38,388 nucleotides of DNA, taken from contig CAJUPU010000029.1 in assembly GCA_910588495.1 (NCBI GenBank), forward strand, positions 2,763-41,150, read 5' to 3'. The DNA is from an uncultured Oscillospiraceae bacterium (GTDB taxonomy: Bacteria > Bacillota > Clostridia > Oscillospirales > Oscillospiraceae). Made by a program: the position numbers and the translations under genes. Below are positions 13,775 through 23,386 of the stretch, in pieces; the first letter of the stretch is position 1; each line of letters starts with the position of its first letter. Below the pieces are notes generated by a model. It did no database searches and was not told where the DNA came from. It saw only the letters and a list, made by a program, of their open reading frames with translations.

Positions 13775-13796
13775 CCCCCTGCCGCGAGGCAGGGGG
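13775..13796. terminator. Bidirectional terminator between proC and yebC
   Basis: 9-bp stem CCCCCTGCC/GGCAGGGGG with loop GCGA. It serves the convergent genes on both strands; T-tracts are weak. Confidence 0.7.
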
Positions 13797-13803
13797 AATA
13801 TCA

Positions 13804-14529
13804 TTACTCGTCCCAGTTGTGCCAGATGTTTTGCACGTCGTCATTGTCCTCCATGGTGTCGATGAGCTTCTCCATGTTCTTGATGTCCCCCTCGTCGGAC
13901 AGGGTGACATAGTTCTGGGGCACCATCTCCACTTTGGCGGAGGCGAACACATAGCCCTTTTCCTCCATGGCGGCCAGCACCGCGCCGAAATCGTCCGGGG
14001 CGGTGTAGACGGTGAAGCAGTCCTCATCCGCCTCGAAATCCGCCGCGCCGCAGTCCAGGGCGTCCATCATGGACACCTCCTCGTCCAGGTCCTCCCGCTC
14101 GATGACCAGCACGCCCTTCTGGTCGAAGGACCAGGACACACAGCCGGTGGCGCCCAGGTTGCCGCCGAACTTGTCGAAGTAGTGGCGCACGTCGGAGGCG
14201 GTGCGGTTGCGGTTGTCGGTGAGGGTCTCCACAATCACGGCCACGCCGCCGGGGCCGTAGCCCTCGTAGGTGATGGCCTCGTAGTCGTTGGCGTTGCCGG
14301 AGCCCACGGCCTTCTCGATGGTGCGCTTGATGTTGTCGTTGGGCATGTTGGCCGCCCGGGCCTTGGCGATGACGGTGGCCAGGCGGGAGTTGTTGTTGGG
14401 GTCGCCGGAACCGCCGGTCTTGACGGCCACGATGATCTCCCGGGCGATCTTGGTGAAGGCGGCGGAGCGCTTGGCGTCCGCCGCGCCCTTGGTTTTTTGG
14501 ATATTATGCCACTTGGAATGTCCTGACAT
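13804..14529 (-). CDS. YebC/PmpR family protein
   Basis: 241 residues from the ATG at 14529: the family start MSGHSKWHNIQ is unmistakable, so the 44-residue upstream extension is rejected. Domain order is standard: N-terminal KRSAAFTKIAREI with GGSGDPNNNSRLATVIAKA, then YEGYGPGGVAVIVETLTDNRNRT (split at 20), then GGNLGATGCVSWSF and the C-terminal DCFTVYTAPDDF. Family members act as transcription factors or, more recently, are proposed to relieve ribosome stalling. It has its own strong promoter. Confidence 0.95.
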   Translation of the reverse strand: MSGHSKWHNIQKTKGAADAKRSAAFTKIAREIIVAVKTGGSGDPNNNSRLATVIAKARAANMPNDNIKRTIEKAVGSGNANDYEAITYEGYGPGGVAVIVETLTDNRNRTASDVRHYFDKFGGNLGATGCVSWSFDQKGVLVIEREDLDEEVSMMDALDCGAADFEADEDCFTVYTAPDDFGAVLAAMEEKGYVFASAKVEMVPQNYVTLSDEGDIKNMEKLIDTMEDNDDVQNIWHNWDE

Positions 14530-14587
14530 GTTGAGATCGTTCCCTTCTTGTGAGGTGTAAGCCATATAGGCAGAAAATTCACCCATC

Positions 14588-14616
14588 AATATAGCATACT
14601 TTGGCATACTTTTCAA
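14588..14616 (-). promoter_or_regulatory. Promoter of yebC
   Basis: TTGAAA (14611-14616), a 17-bp spacer, TATATT (14588-14593) on the minus strand. The spacer contains a direct repeat of GCATACTTT. Confidence 0.8.
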
Positions 14617-14632
14617 CCCCCAGAGAATAAAA

Positions 14633-14662
14633 TTTGCGCCCATCCTTCTGGATGGGCGCAAA
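14633..14662 (-). terminator. Terminator of the glgP-glcK-pgi operon
   Basis: Perfect 13-bp stem TTTGCGCCCATCC (14633-14645) with GGATGGGCGCAAA (14650-14662), followed on the minus strand by TTTTATT. It separates the operon from the yebC promoter. Confidence 0.85.
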
Positions 14663-14723
14663 GTCTGCCGTCCGTTGACCGCCGGGCGGATGGGAGGTCC
14701 TCTTCGAGGAAGCGGGACGGCAC

Positions 14724-15986
14724 TCAGGGCCGCCCCAGCAGGGCGAACATGTTCTTCTTGTACGCCTCCACGCCGGGCTGGTTGAAGGGGTTGACCCCCA
14801 GCACGTGGCCGCTGATGCCGCAGGACAGCTCGAAGAAGTAGAACAGCTCACCCAGGGCGTGAACGTCCATCTTGTCCATGCGCAGCACCATAGAGGGGGC
14901 GCCGCCGTCCTTATGGGCGGCCAGGGTGCCCTGGAACGCCATCTCCCGGACGAAGCTCAGGGGTTTGCCCGCCAGATAGTTCAGGTTGTCGCCGTTGTCG
15001 TCGCTGTAGGGGATGGCGATGTCACAGCCGGTGTCGTCCACGTAGATGACGGTCTCGAACAGGTGGCGCTCGCCGTCCTGGATATACTGTCCCAGGGAGT
15101 GCAGGTCGGTGGTGAACTGGGCGGAGGCGGGGAAGATGCCCTTGCCGTCCTTGCCCTCGGATTCGCCGAAGAGCTGCTTGAGCCACTCGCCCACGAAGGA
15201 GTAGGAGGGCTCGTAGGAGCAGTACAGCTCGATCTTCTTGCCCTGGCGGTAGAGCAGGTTGCGGGCGGCCACGTACTGCCACACGGGGTTGGACATGTCC
15301 CGCTTGTCAAAGGCGTTCATGGCGTCCCGGGCGCCGGACATGAGCTCGCCGATGTCGGCGCCGCCCACGGCGATGGGCAGCAGGCCCACGGCGGACAGGA
15401 CGGAGAACCGGCCGCCCACATCGTCGGGCACCACGAAAGTCTCCCACCCGTTGGAGTCGGCCAGGGTCTTGAGGGCCCCCCGGGCCTTGTCGGTGGTGGC
15501 GTAGATGCGCTCGTTGGCCTTCTGGCCGTACTGCTTCACCAGCAGGTCCCGGAACACCCGGAAGGCCACGGCGGGCTCGGTGGTGCCGCCGGACTTGGAG
15601 ATCACGTTGATGGACCACTCCCGGTCGTCCAGCTTGCGGATCACGGTGTCCAGCTCGTTGGGGCTGAGGGAGCAGCCCACGAAGCAGATCTCGGGGCCGT
15701 CGGAGGGGAACACCTCCAGGGCGGCCCGGGCGCCCAGGTAGGACCCGCCGATGCCGATGACCACCAGAACCTGGGAGTCCTTGCGGATCTTGGCGGCGGC
15801 CTTCTGGATGCGGGCGAACTCATCCTTGTCGTAGTTCTCGGGCAGACGCACCCAGCCCACGAAGTCGGAGCCGGGGGCGGCGCAGTCGTAGAGTTTGGCG
15901 TGCGCGGCCTCCACCTCGGGGGCCATGGCGTCGATCTGGGCCTGGGAGACGACGCCCTCCAAATTGGACAGATCAAGCTTGAGCAT
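14724..15986 (-). CDS. pgi: Glucose-6-phosphate isomerase
   Basis: 420 residues, the short form typical of Firmicutes. SIS fold motifs: VIGIGGSYLGARAA (about residue 75-88), ISKSGGTTEP (about 127-136, phosphate binding), PDDVGGRFSVLSAVGLLP (about 186-203), and the late catalytic region GGAPSMVLRMDKMD with FNQPGVEAYKKNM at the C-terminus. It interconverts glucose-6-phosphate and fructose-6-phosphate. It is the last gene of glgP-glcK-pgi, moving glucose released from glycogen into glycolysis. GAGGAG lies 8 nt before the ATG. Confidence 0.96.
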   Translation of the reverse strand: MLKLDLSNLEGVVSQAQIDAMAPEVEAAHAKLYDCAAPGSDFVGWVRLPENYDKDEFARIQKAAAKIRKDSQVLVVIGIGGSYLGARAALEVFPSDGPEICFVGCSLSPNELDTVIRKLDDREWSINVISKSGGTTEPAVAFRVFRDLLVKQYGQKANERIYATTDKARGALKTLADSNGWETFVVPDDVGGRFSVLSAVGLLPIAVGGADIGELMSGARDAMNAFDKRDMSNPVWQYVAARNLLYRQGKKIELYCSYEPSYSFVGEWLKQLFGESEGKDGKGIFPASAQFTTDLHSLGQYIQDGERHLFETVIYVDDTGCDIAIPYSDDNGDNLNYLAGKPLSFVREMAFQGTLAAHKDGGAPSMVLRMDKMDVHALGELFYFFELSCGISGHVLGVNPFNQPGVEAYKKNMFALLGRP

Positions 15987-16045
15987 GTCGGACCACTCCT
16001 CATCACTTTTTTACTATTCTGCCCCGTACCGGGGGAAAAATCGCA

Positions 16046-16954
16046 TTACTCGGCAAAGAACAGGGCCGCGCCGCCGTAGATGCCCGCGTTATTGCCCAGC
16101 TGGGCCAGGGCGAAGCGCACATTGCCGCAGGCGTCCAGGACGTTGGCCTTGAACGAGGCCTCCACCGGGTCCAGCAGGGCGCTGCCCGCGGCGGACACGC
16201 CGCCCCCTAGCAGGATGACCTCCGGGTTGACCACGCAGCTCACCGCGGCGGCGGCGTAGCCCAGGGCGGTGGCGGCCTCCTTCACCACGGCCTGGGCGTT
16301 CTGATCCCCGGCGGCGGCCGCATCGTACACGTCCTTGGCGTTGACCTTGTCCATCTCCTTGAAGGGGGAGTACTGCCGCGCCGCCCGGATGATGCCGGTG
16401 GCGGAGGCGGTGACCTCCAGACAGCCCTGCTTGCCGCAGCCGCACTGCCAGTCGGTGTGGAAGGGGACGGGCATATGGCCCACCTCGCCGCCCCCCCCGG
16501 ACGCCCCGGCGATGATGCGGCCGTCGCAGATGATGCCGCCGCCCACGCCGGTGCCCACGGTGAACAGCACCAGGTTGCGGCAGCCCTTCCCGCCGCCCTG
16601 CCAGCTCTCGCCCAGGGCGGCCAGGTTGGCGTCGTTGGCCACCCGGACGGGCACATCCGCCCGGCCGGACAGCTCGCGGGCGATGTCCACGTCCATCCAG
16701 CCCAGGTTGGCACAGTGGACCACCCGGCACTGGCCCACCACCGGGCCGGGCACGCCCACCCCGGCGCCCACGCAGACACAGTCGGGGAAAGCGTCCAGCA
16801 CCTGGCGCATATGGCCGGCGATGTCGTCGAAAGTGGCGCCCACGTCCCGGAAGGTGGGGAACTCCCGTTTGTCCAGCAGGTCCCCCTCCCGGCTCACCAG
16901 GCCCAGCTTCACGGTGGTGCCGCCGATGTCCACGCCAAAGCAGACTTCTTTCAC
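16046..16954 (-). CDS. glcK: ROK family glucokinase
   Basis: 302 residues from a GTG start (16954) with GGAGG 8 nt upstream. The N-terminal ATP loop is GVDIGGTTVKLGLV (residues 7-20). VANDANLAALGE (about 110) holds the substrate aspartate. TVGTGVGGGIICDGRI follows, and the ROK zinc site GHMPVPFHTDWQCGCGKQGCLE (about 160-181) is intact in two pieces with Cys-x-Cys-xx-x-x-Cys. It phosphorylates glucose with ATP. The location between glgP and pgi fits glucose left after glycogen breakdown. Confidence 0.93.
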   Translation of the reverse strand: MKEVCFGVDIGGTTVKLGLVSREGDLLDKREFPTFRDVGATFDDIAGHMRQVLDAFPDCVCVGAGVGVPGPVVGQCRVVHCANLGWMDVDIARELSGRADVPVRVANDANLAALGESWQGGGKGCRNLVLFTVGTGVGGGIICDGRIIAGASGGGGEVGHMPVPFHTDWQCGCGKQGCLEVTASATGIIRAARQYSPFKEMDKVNAKDVYDAAAAGDQNAQAVVKEAATALGYAAAAVSCVVNPEVILLGGGVSAAGSALLDPVEASFKANVLDACGNVRFALAQLGNNAGIYGGAALFFAE

Positions 16955-16997
16955 GCTCCAGACCTCCTCTTTTTGCGGCCGTCCTGGCCGGACAGCC

Positions 16998-19394
16998 TTA
17001 TTTCGTATGCCAGATGTTCTTCGCGTATTCCTCCACGGCCCGGTCGGCGGAGAAGAAGCCGGCCTTGGCGGTGTTCACCAGGGACATCTTGGCAAAACGG
17101 GTCTTGTCGCCGTAGAGGGCGGACACGTCCCGCTGGGCCCGGACGTAGTCGTGGAAATCGGCCAGGCACATATAGGGGTCGGCGGGGCCCTTGTGGTTGG
17201 TGGTCAGGGAGCGCACGATATCGTCGAAGTGCATCCCGCCGATGCCGCCCATGAGCAGGTCCATCACCGCCTTGAGCTCGGGGTCGTTGCGCACATAGTC
17301 CAGGGGGTTGTAGCCGTTGCGCCACAGCTCGTTGACCTCGTCGGTCTTGAGGCCGAACAACACGATGTTCTCATCGCCCACCTGCTCGTGGATCTCCACG
17401 TTGGCCCCGTCCAGGGTGCCCAGGGTCACCGCGCCGTTGATCATCAGCTTCATGTTGCCGGTGCCGCTGGCCTCCTTGCCCGCGATGGAGATCTGCTCGG
17501 AGATCTCGGCGGCGGGGATAATGATCTCGGCCAGGGAGACGTTATAGTCCTCCATGAACACCACCTTCAGCTTATCCTGCACGTCCGGGTCGTGGTTGAC
17601 CATATTGGACACGGACACGATGAGCTGGATGATCTGCTTGGCCATGATATAGCCGGCGGACGCCTTGGCGGCGAAGATGAAGGTGCGGGGCTGGAAGGGG
17701 GCGTGGGGGGCCGCCTTGATCTCCAGGTACATGTGGAGGATCTGGAGGACGTTGAGCAGCTGGCGCTTGTACTCATGCAGGCGCTTGATCTGCACGTCGA
17801 ACAGGGAATCGGAGGACACATAGATGCCGTTGCGCTTGAGGATCAGGTCGGCCAGCCGCTTCTTGTTGTCCAGCTTGATCTCCTGGAGGCGCTGGAGCAC
17901 CTTCGGATCGTCCTTGTATTTGAGCAGCTTCTCCAGCTGAGTGGAGTCGGTGGTGAAGCCGTCGCCGATCAGGTCCTTGAGCAGGGCGGTGAGCTCCGGG
18001 TTGGCCTGGCACAGCCAGCGGCGGTAGGCGATGCCGTTGGTGACGTTGCAGAAATGGCTGAGCTCCATCTGGTAGTAGTCCCGGAAGATGGAGTTGGTGA
18101 GGATCTCGGAGTGGAGCTTGGACACGCCGTTCACCTTGTGGCAGGCGGCCAGGCACAGGTTGGCCATGCGGATCTCGTTTTTGCTGATCACCGCCATATA
18201 CTCGATCTTGCCCATGTCGTTGCCGTAGAAGCCGTGGAGGTCCACCCGCAGGCGGCGGTCGATCTCCTGGACGATCTGGAACACCCGGGGGAGCAGCTGC
18301 TGGAACAGGGACACGTCCCAGCGCTCCAGCGCCTCGCTCATGACGGTGTGGTTGGTGTAGCTGAGGGTGCGGCAGGTGATGTCCCACGCCTTGTCCCAGG
18401 CGTAGCCGTGCTCATCCACCAGCAGGCGCATCAGCTCGGGCACGCACAGGGCGGGGTGGGTGTCGTTGATGTGGATGGACACCTTGTCCGGCAGGCTGTC
18501 CAGGGTCTTGTTGTCCCGCAGGTGCTTTTTCAAGATGGTCTGCACCGAGGCGGACACCAGCAGGTACTGCTGGCGCAGGCGCAGCTTCTTGCCCTCCACA
18601 TGGTCGTCGGCGGGGTAGAGCACCTTGGAGATGACCTCGGCCATGGTGTCGCCCTCCAGGGCCTTGGCGTAGTCGCCCCGGGAGAAGGCGGACATGTCGA
18701 AGCTGTTGGGGGACTTGGCGGACCAGAGCACCAGGGGGTTGACCGCCTTGCTGTCGTAGCCGGAGATATACATGTCGTTGGGCACCGCCATGACGGACTG
18801 GAAGTCCAGGTGCTTCACCCGGTACTTGCCGTTGTCCTCCCAGCCGTGGACGTGGCCGCCGAAGCGGACCTCCACCGCCTCGCTCTCGTGGGGGACCAGC
18901 CACACGTCGCCCATGCTCAGCCAGTCGTCGGGGCGCTCCATCTGCCAGCCGTCCACGATCTTCTGTTTGAAAATGCCGAACTCATAGCGGATGGAGTAGC
19001 CCGTCATGGGCAGGTCCAGGGTGGCGGCGGAGTCCATATAGCAGGCGGCCAGGCGGCCCAGGCCGCCATTGCCCAGCCCGGCGTCCGGCTCCATCTCGTA
19101 CAGGTCGTGGATGTCCACGCCGCACTTGGCCAGCGCCTTGGTGAAGATATCCTCCAGCCCCAGATTGTACAGGTTGTTGCGCAGGGAGGTGCCCACCAGG
19201 AACTCCATGGACATGTAGTAGACCTGCTTGCCCTTGTTGTTCCTGTGGAACTCTGCGCTCTTGCTGGCCAGCATTCCGTTGACCACATAGCACAAAGCGC
19301 GGTACACCTGCTGGGGAGAGGCGCTCTTCACGGGGCAGCCGTAGCGCACCAGGAGGGTGTCCTCCAATTGAGAGATGATCTGTTTCTGATCCAT
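16998..19394 (-). CDS. glgP: Glycogen phosphorylase
   Basis: 798 residues from the ATG at 19394, preceded by AAGGAGCC; the open frame to 19634 reads back through the terminator and is rejected. Family motifs: EPDAGLGNGGLGRLAACYMD (split here as EPDAGLGNGG and LGRLAACYMDS), RYEFGIFKQ, the DTHPAL motif, and the C-terminal EASGTGNMKLMINGAVTLGT, in which the preceding lysine (IAGKEASGTGN) binds pyridoxal phosphate. It releases glucose-1-phosphate from alpha-1,4 ends of glycogen. First gene of glgP-glcK-pgi, with 43 bp before glcK. Confidence 0.97.
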   Translation of the reverse strand: MDQKQIISQLEDTLLVRYGCPVKSASPQQVYRALCYVVNGMLASKSAEFHRNNKGKQVYYMSMEFLVGTSLRNNLYNLGLEDIFTKALAKCGVDIHDLYEMEPDAGLGNGGLGRLAACYMDSAATLDLPMTGYSIRYEFGIFKQKIVDGWQMERPDDWLSMGDVWLVPHESEAVEVRFGGHVHGWEDNGKYRVKHLDFQSVMAVPNDMYISGYDSKAVNPLVLWSAKSPNSFDMSAFSRGDYAKALEGDTMAEVISKVLYPADDHVEGKKLRLRQQYLLVSASVQTILKKHLRDNKTLDSLPDKVSIHINDTHPALCVPELMRLLVDEHGYAWDKAWDITCRTLSYTNHTVMSEALERWDVSLFQQLLPRVFQIVQEIDRRLRVDLHGFYGNDMGKIEYMAVISKNEIRMANLCLAACHKVNGVSKLHSEILTNSIFRDYYQMELSHFCNVTNGIAYRRWLCQANPELTALLKDLIGDGFTTDSTQLEKLLKYKDDPKVLQRLQEIKLDNKKRLADLILKRNGIYVSSDSLFDVQIKRLHEYKRQLLNVLQILHMYLEIKAAPHAPFQPRTFIFAAKASAGYIMAKQIIQLIVSVSNMVNHDPDVQDKLKVVFMEDYNVSLAEIIIPAAEISEQISIAGKEASGTGNMKLMINGAVTLGTLDGANVEIHEQVGDENIVLFGLKTDEVNELWRNGYNPLDYVRNDPELKAVMDLLMGGIGGMHFDDIVRSLTTNHKGPADPYMCLADFHDYVRAQRDVSALYGDKTRFAKMSLVNTAKAGFFSADRAVEEYAKNIWHTK

Positions 19395-19441
19395 ACGGTT
19401 GATCGGCTCCTTACTTGACCGGCAGACGCCGGGAATTCGAT

Positions 19442-19477
19442 AAAAAAGATCACAGCCCGCTCCCGCGGGCTGTGATC
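19442..19477 (-). terminator. Intrinsic terminator between glgA and glgP
   Basis: Perfect 13-bp stem GATCACAGCCCGC/GCGGGCTGTGATC with loop GGGA on the minus strand, then T6. It ends the glgBCDA transcript. It also lies between the only promoter-like sequence (19504-19512) and glgP, so it may attenuate glgP. Confidence 0.9.
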
Positions 19478-19503
19478 GCACGGGGCGCGGTGATACGCCC
19501 CTT

Positions 19504-19512
19504 ATTATAGCA
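19504..19512 (-). promoter_or_regulatory. Extended -10 promoter candidate upstream of glgP
   Basis: TGC-TATAAT on the minus strand with no good -35 box at 16-18 bp. Transcripts from here would meet a GGGGCG/CGCCCC hairpin and the terminator before glgP. Confidence 0.45.
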
Positions 19513-19594
19513 TAGATGTCAAGATTGTGCACTATAAATTTTCGATTTTTTCGTCTTTGTGAAAAAGAGGAGAAAAGAGGGGAAAAAGCCGGGA

Positions 19595-21034
19595 TCAGTT
19601 GTTTACCGCGGCAATAGAGCGATAAATGTCCCAATATTCCTGGACAGAGCGCTTCCAGGAACTGTCATAGCTCATGACGCGCTTCTGCAGGGCGGTCCAG
19701 TGGTCCTTGTCGAAGAACAAGCCCTCGGCCCGGCGCACCGCATCCAGCATATCGTGGGCGTTGTAGCTTTTGAAGGTGAAGCCGTTGCCCTCGCCGGTCT
19801 CGATGTTGTAAGCGGGAACGGTGTCGAACAGCCCGCCGGTCTCCCGGACGATGGGGATGGTGCCGTAGCGCATGGCGATCAGCTGGGTCAGGCCGCAGGG
19901 CTCCTGCTTGGAGGGCATGAGCACCAGATCCGCCCCGGCGTATGCCTGGTGGGCCAGGGCGTTGTCGAACACGATGTTGGCGGACATCTTGGCGGGGAAG
20001 TTGGCGGCGTAGGCCCGGAACATGTTCTCATACTGCCGTTCGCCGGTGCCGATGATCACCAGCTGGCGGTCGTCCCACATCAGATCGTCCATGACGGCCT
20101 GGACCAGGTCCACGCCCTTGTGGCCCACCAGGCGGGTGATCATGACGATCATCGGCACGTCCCGGACGGCCAGGCCCAGCCGCTGCTGGAGGAACTTCTT
20201 GTTCTCCGCCTTCTTCTCCAGAGTGGCGGAGTCGAAGTTGGCGTAAAGCAGGGGGTCGGTGGCGGGGTCGAACACCTCGGTGTCGATGCCGTTGACCACG
20301 CCGCTGAGCTTATAGGCGTGCTGGCGCAGCACATCGTGGAGGCCGTGGGCGTAGTAGGGATCCTGGATCTCGAAGGAGTAGGTCCTGGACACGGTGCTCA
20401 CCCGGTCGGCGGTGTGGATGGCGGCCTTCATCAGGTTGGTGCAGGTGTCGAAGTGCATGGTGGCCTTCCAGTCCTCGGGCAGGCCCAGCACCTCGTCCAC
20501 GAACTCGTCGGGGAACCGGCCCTGGTACTCCATGTTGTGGATGGTGAACAGGGTCCGGATGGGCTGATACTTCTCCAGGCCCATGTAGAAGGCCCGCAGG
20601 AACACCGGCACCAGGGCGGTCTGCCAGTCGTTGGCATGGATCACGTCGGGATACCAGTCCAGATACTCCAGGGACTCCAGGATGGCCTTGGAGTAGAAGG
20701 CGAAGCGCTCGCCGTCATCGTAGTGGCCGTAGCAGCCATCCCGGTAGAAGTAGTACTCGTTGTCGATGAAGTAGTACTGGAGCTTCTTCTTCTTGCTCAC
20801 CGCCCGGAACAATCCGCAGTACACGTTGCGCCAGGACAGGGGGACGGAGAAGTTGGTGATATACTCGATCTCGAACTCCGGGTCGTCCTTGATCGCCTTG
20901 TAATAGGGCAGAAAGACATATACCTCGGTGTTGGGGGACTCGGCCAGGGCCTTGGGAAGGGCGGCGGCCACGTCGCCCAGGCCGCCGGTCTTGATGAAGG
21001 GGGCGGCCTCGCTGGTAGCTAATAAGATCTTCAT
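19595..21034 (-). CDS. glgA: Glycogen synthase (ADP-glucose)
   Basis: 479 residues from the ATG at 21034, which overlaps the glgD stop (ATGA). GT5 family: the N-terminal KTGGLGDVAAALPKAL binds ADP-glucose (Lys-x-Gly-Gly-Leu), HANDWQTALVPVFLR is in the N-domain, NGIDTEVFDPATDP begins the second domain, and PSKQEPCGLTQLIAMRYGTIP is the C-terminal donor site with the catalytic glutamate. It extends alpha-1,4-glucan from ADP-glucose. Last gene of glgBCDA and followed by a strong terminator. Confidence 0.97.
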   Translation of the reverse strand: MKILLATSEAAPFIKTGGLGDVAAALPKALAESPNTEVYVFLPYYKAIKDDPEFEIEYITNFSVPLSWRNVYCGLFRAVSKKKKLQYYFIDNEYYFYRDGCYGHYDDGERFAFYSKAILESLEYLDWYPDVIHANDWQTALVPVFLRAFYMGLEKYQPIRTLFTIHNMEYQGRFPDEFVDEVLGLPEDWKATMHFDTCTNLMKAAIHTADRVSTVSRTYSFEIQDPYYAHGLHDVLRQHAYKLSGVVNGIDTEVFDPATDPLLYANFDSATLEKKAENKKFLQQRLGLAVRDVPMIVMITRLVGHKGVDLVQAVMDDLMWDDRQLVIIGTGERQYENMFRAYAANFPAKMSANIVFDNALAHQAYAGADLVLMPSKQEPCGLTQLIAMRYGTIPIVRETGGLFDTVPAYNIETGEGNGFTFKSYNAHDMLDAVRRAEGLFFDKDHWTALQKRVMSYDSSWKRSVQEYWDIYRSIAAVNN

Positions 21035-22155
21035 ACCGTTACTCCTTTGCGAATGACGACGGGATTGGCATCCAGGCCCTTGAGCTGGGCGCCGTCGCTG
21101 ATAGTGACCCACTTGTCCACGATGACGTTCTCCAGGCTGGCGTTCTCGCCCACCACGCTGCCCTGCATGATGACGCAGTTCTTCACTTTCGCGCCCTTGC
21201 CGATCTTCACCCCGCGGGACAGCACGCTGTTCTCCACGCTGCCGTCCACGAAGCAGCCGTCGGCGATGACGCAGCGGTCCACCTGGCAGTCCAGGCCGTA
21301 ATAGGCGGGGACCTCGTCGGTGACGCGGGTGTGGATGGGCCGGTCGCCCCGGAACAGGGCAGCGGACACGTCATCGTCCAGGATGGCCAGGCTGCTCTGG
21401 AAGTATTCGTCCACGTTGCGCACCCGTAGCACGGTGGTGTCCACCTCGTAGAGGTTGATGGACAGGCGGCCCCGGTTGAACTCATGCTGGATGAAGTCCC
21501 GCAGGAAGTCGTAGATGCCCCGGGAGGTGTAGTCCCGGATGACGTTGATCAGCAGCTCCCGGGAGATGATCATGTGGCCCATGCTGGCGTAGTCGCCGGG
21601 CTTGGCGGGGCAGTCCAGGGCGTAGGCGGTGACCCGGTGGCCGGCGTCCGCCTTCATCACGGAGGCGAAGTTGATGGTGGAGTCCCCGCTCTCCTTGGTG
21701 GCCAGCATGGTGATGTCGCAGCCGCTGGCGATATGGTCCTCCAGGGCGGTCCGGTAGTCGATGTTGCACAGCACATAGGCGTCGGCCAGCAGGACATAGG
21801 GGGTGGTGGAGATGGTCTCCAGGTAGTCCAAGGCGTTGCGCAGCTCGTCCAGCTTGCCCCGGCTGCCGCTGGTGTTGCCGTCCTGGGTGGCGAAGGGGGG
21901 CAGGAGCTGGAGGCCGCCGTTCTTGCGGTTCAGATCCCACTCCTGGCTGTTGCTCAGGTGGTCCATCAGGGAGTGGTAGTGCTGCTTGACCAGCACGCCC
22001 ACGTTGAGGATGCCGGAGTTGACCATGTTGGACAGAGCGAAGTCCACCAGGCGGTAGCGCCCGCCGAAGGGGATGGCGGCCATGTTGCGGTCCTGGGTGA
22101 AGGAGTTGAGCGCGTCGGAATACATCTCGGAGAAGATAATACCAGTCATTTTCAT
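21031..22155 (-). CDS. glgD: GlgD, glucose-1-phosphate adenylyltransferase-like subunit
   Basis: 374 residues from the ATG at 22155, with GGGGGTG upstream. It is a paralogue of GlgC: it has the PFGGRYRLVDFALSNMVNSG motif but not the GGxGxRL nucleotide loop, and the C-terminal left-handed beta helix (SVLSRGVKIGKGAKVKNCV). In Bacillus-type systems GlgD alone has little activity and stimulates GlgC. The missing loop supports that it is regulatory here too. It sits 13 bp after glgC. Confidence 0.93.
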   Translation of the reverse strand: MKMTGIIFSEMYSDALNSFTQDRNMAAIPFGGRYRLVDFALSNMVNSGILNVGVLVKQHYHSLMDHLSNSQEWDLNRKNGGLQLLPPFATQDGNTSGSRGKLDELRNALDYLETISTTPYVLLADAYVLCNIDYRTALEDHIASGCDITMLATKESGDSTINFASVMKADAGHRVTAYALDCPAKPGDYASMGHMIISRELLINVIRDYTSRGIYDFLRDFIQHEFNRGRLSINLYEVDTTVLRVRNVDEYFQSSLAILDDDVSAALFRGDRPIHTRVTDEVPAYYGLDCQVDRCVIADGCFVDGSVENSVLSRGVKIGKGAKVKNCVIMQGSVVGENASLENVIVDKWVTISDGAQLKGLDANPVVIRKGVTV

Positions 22156-22168
22156 GGTGGACACCCCC

Positions 22169-23362
<1,194 letters not shown>

Positions 23363-23386
23363 GTTGAACTCCCCTCTCAAAAATAT

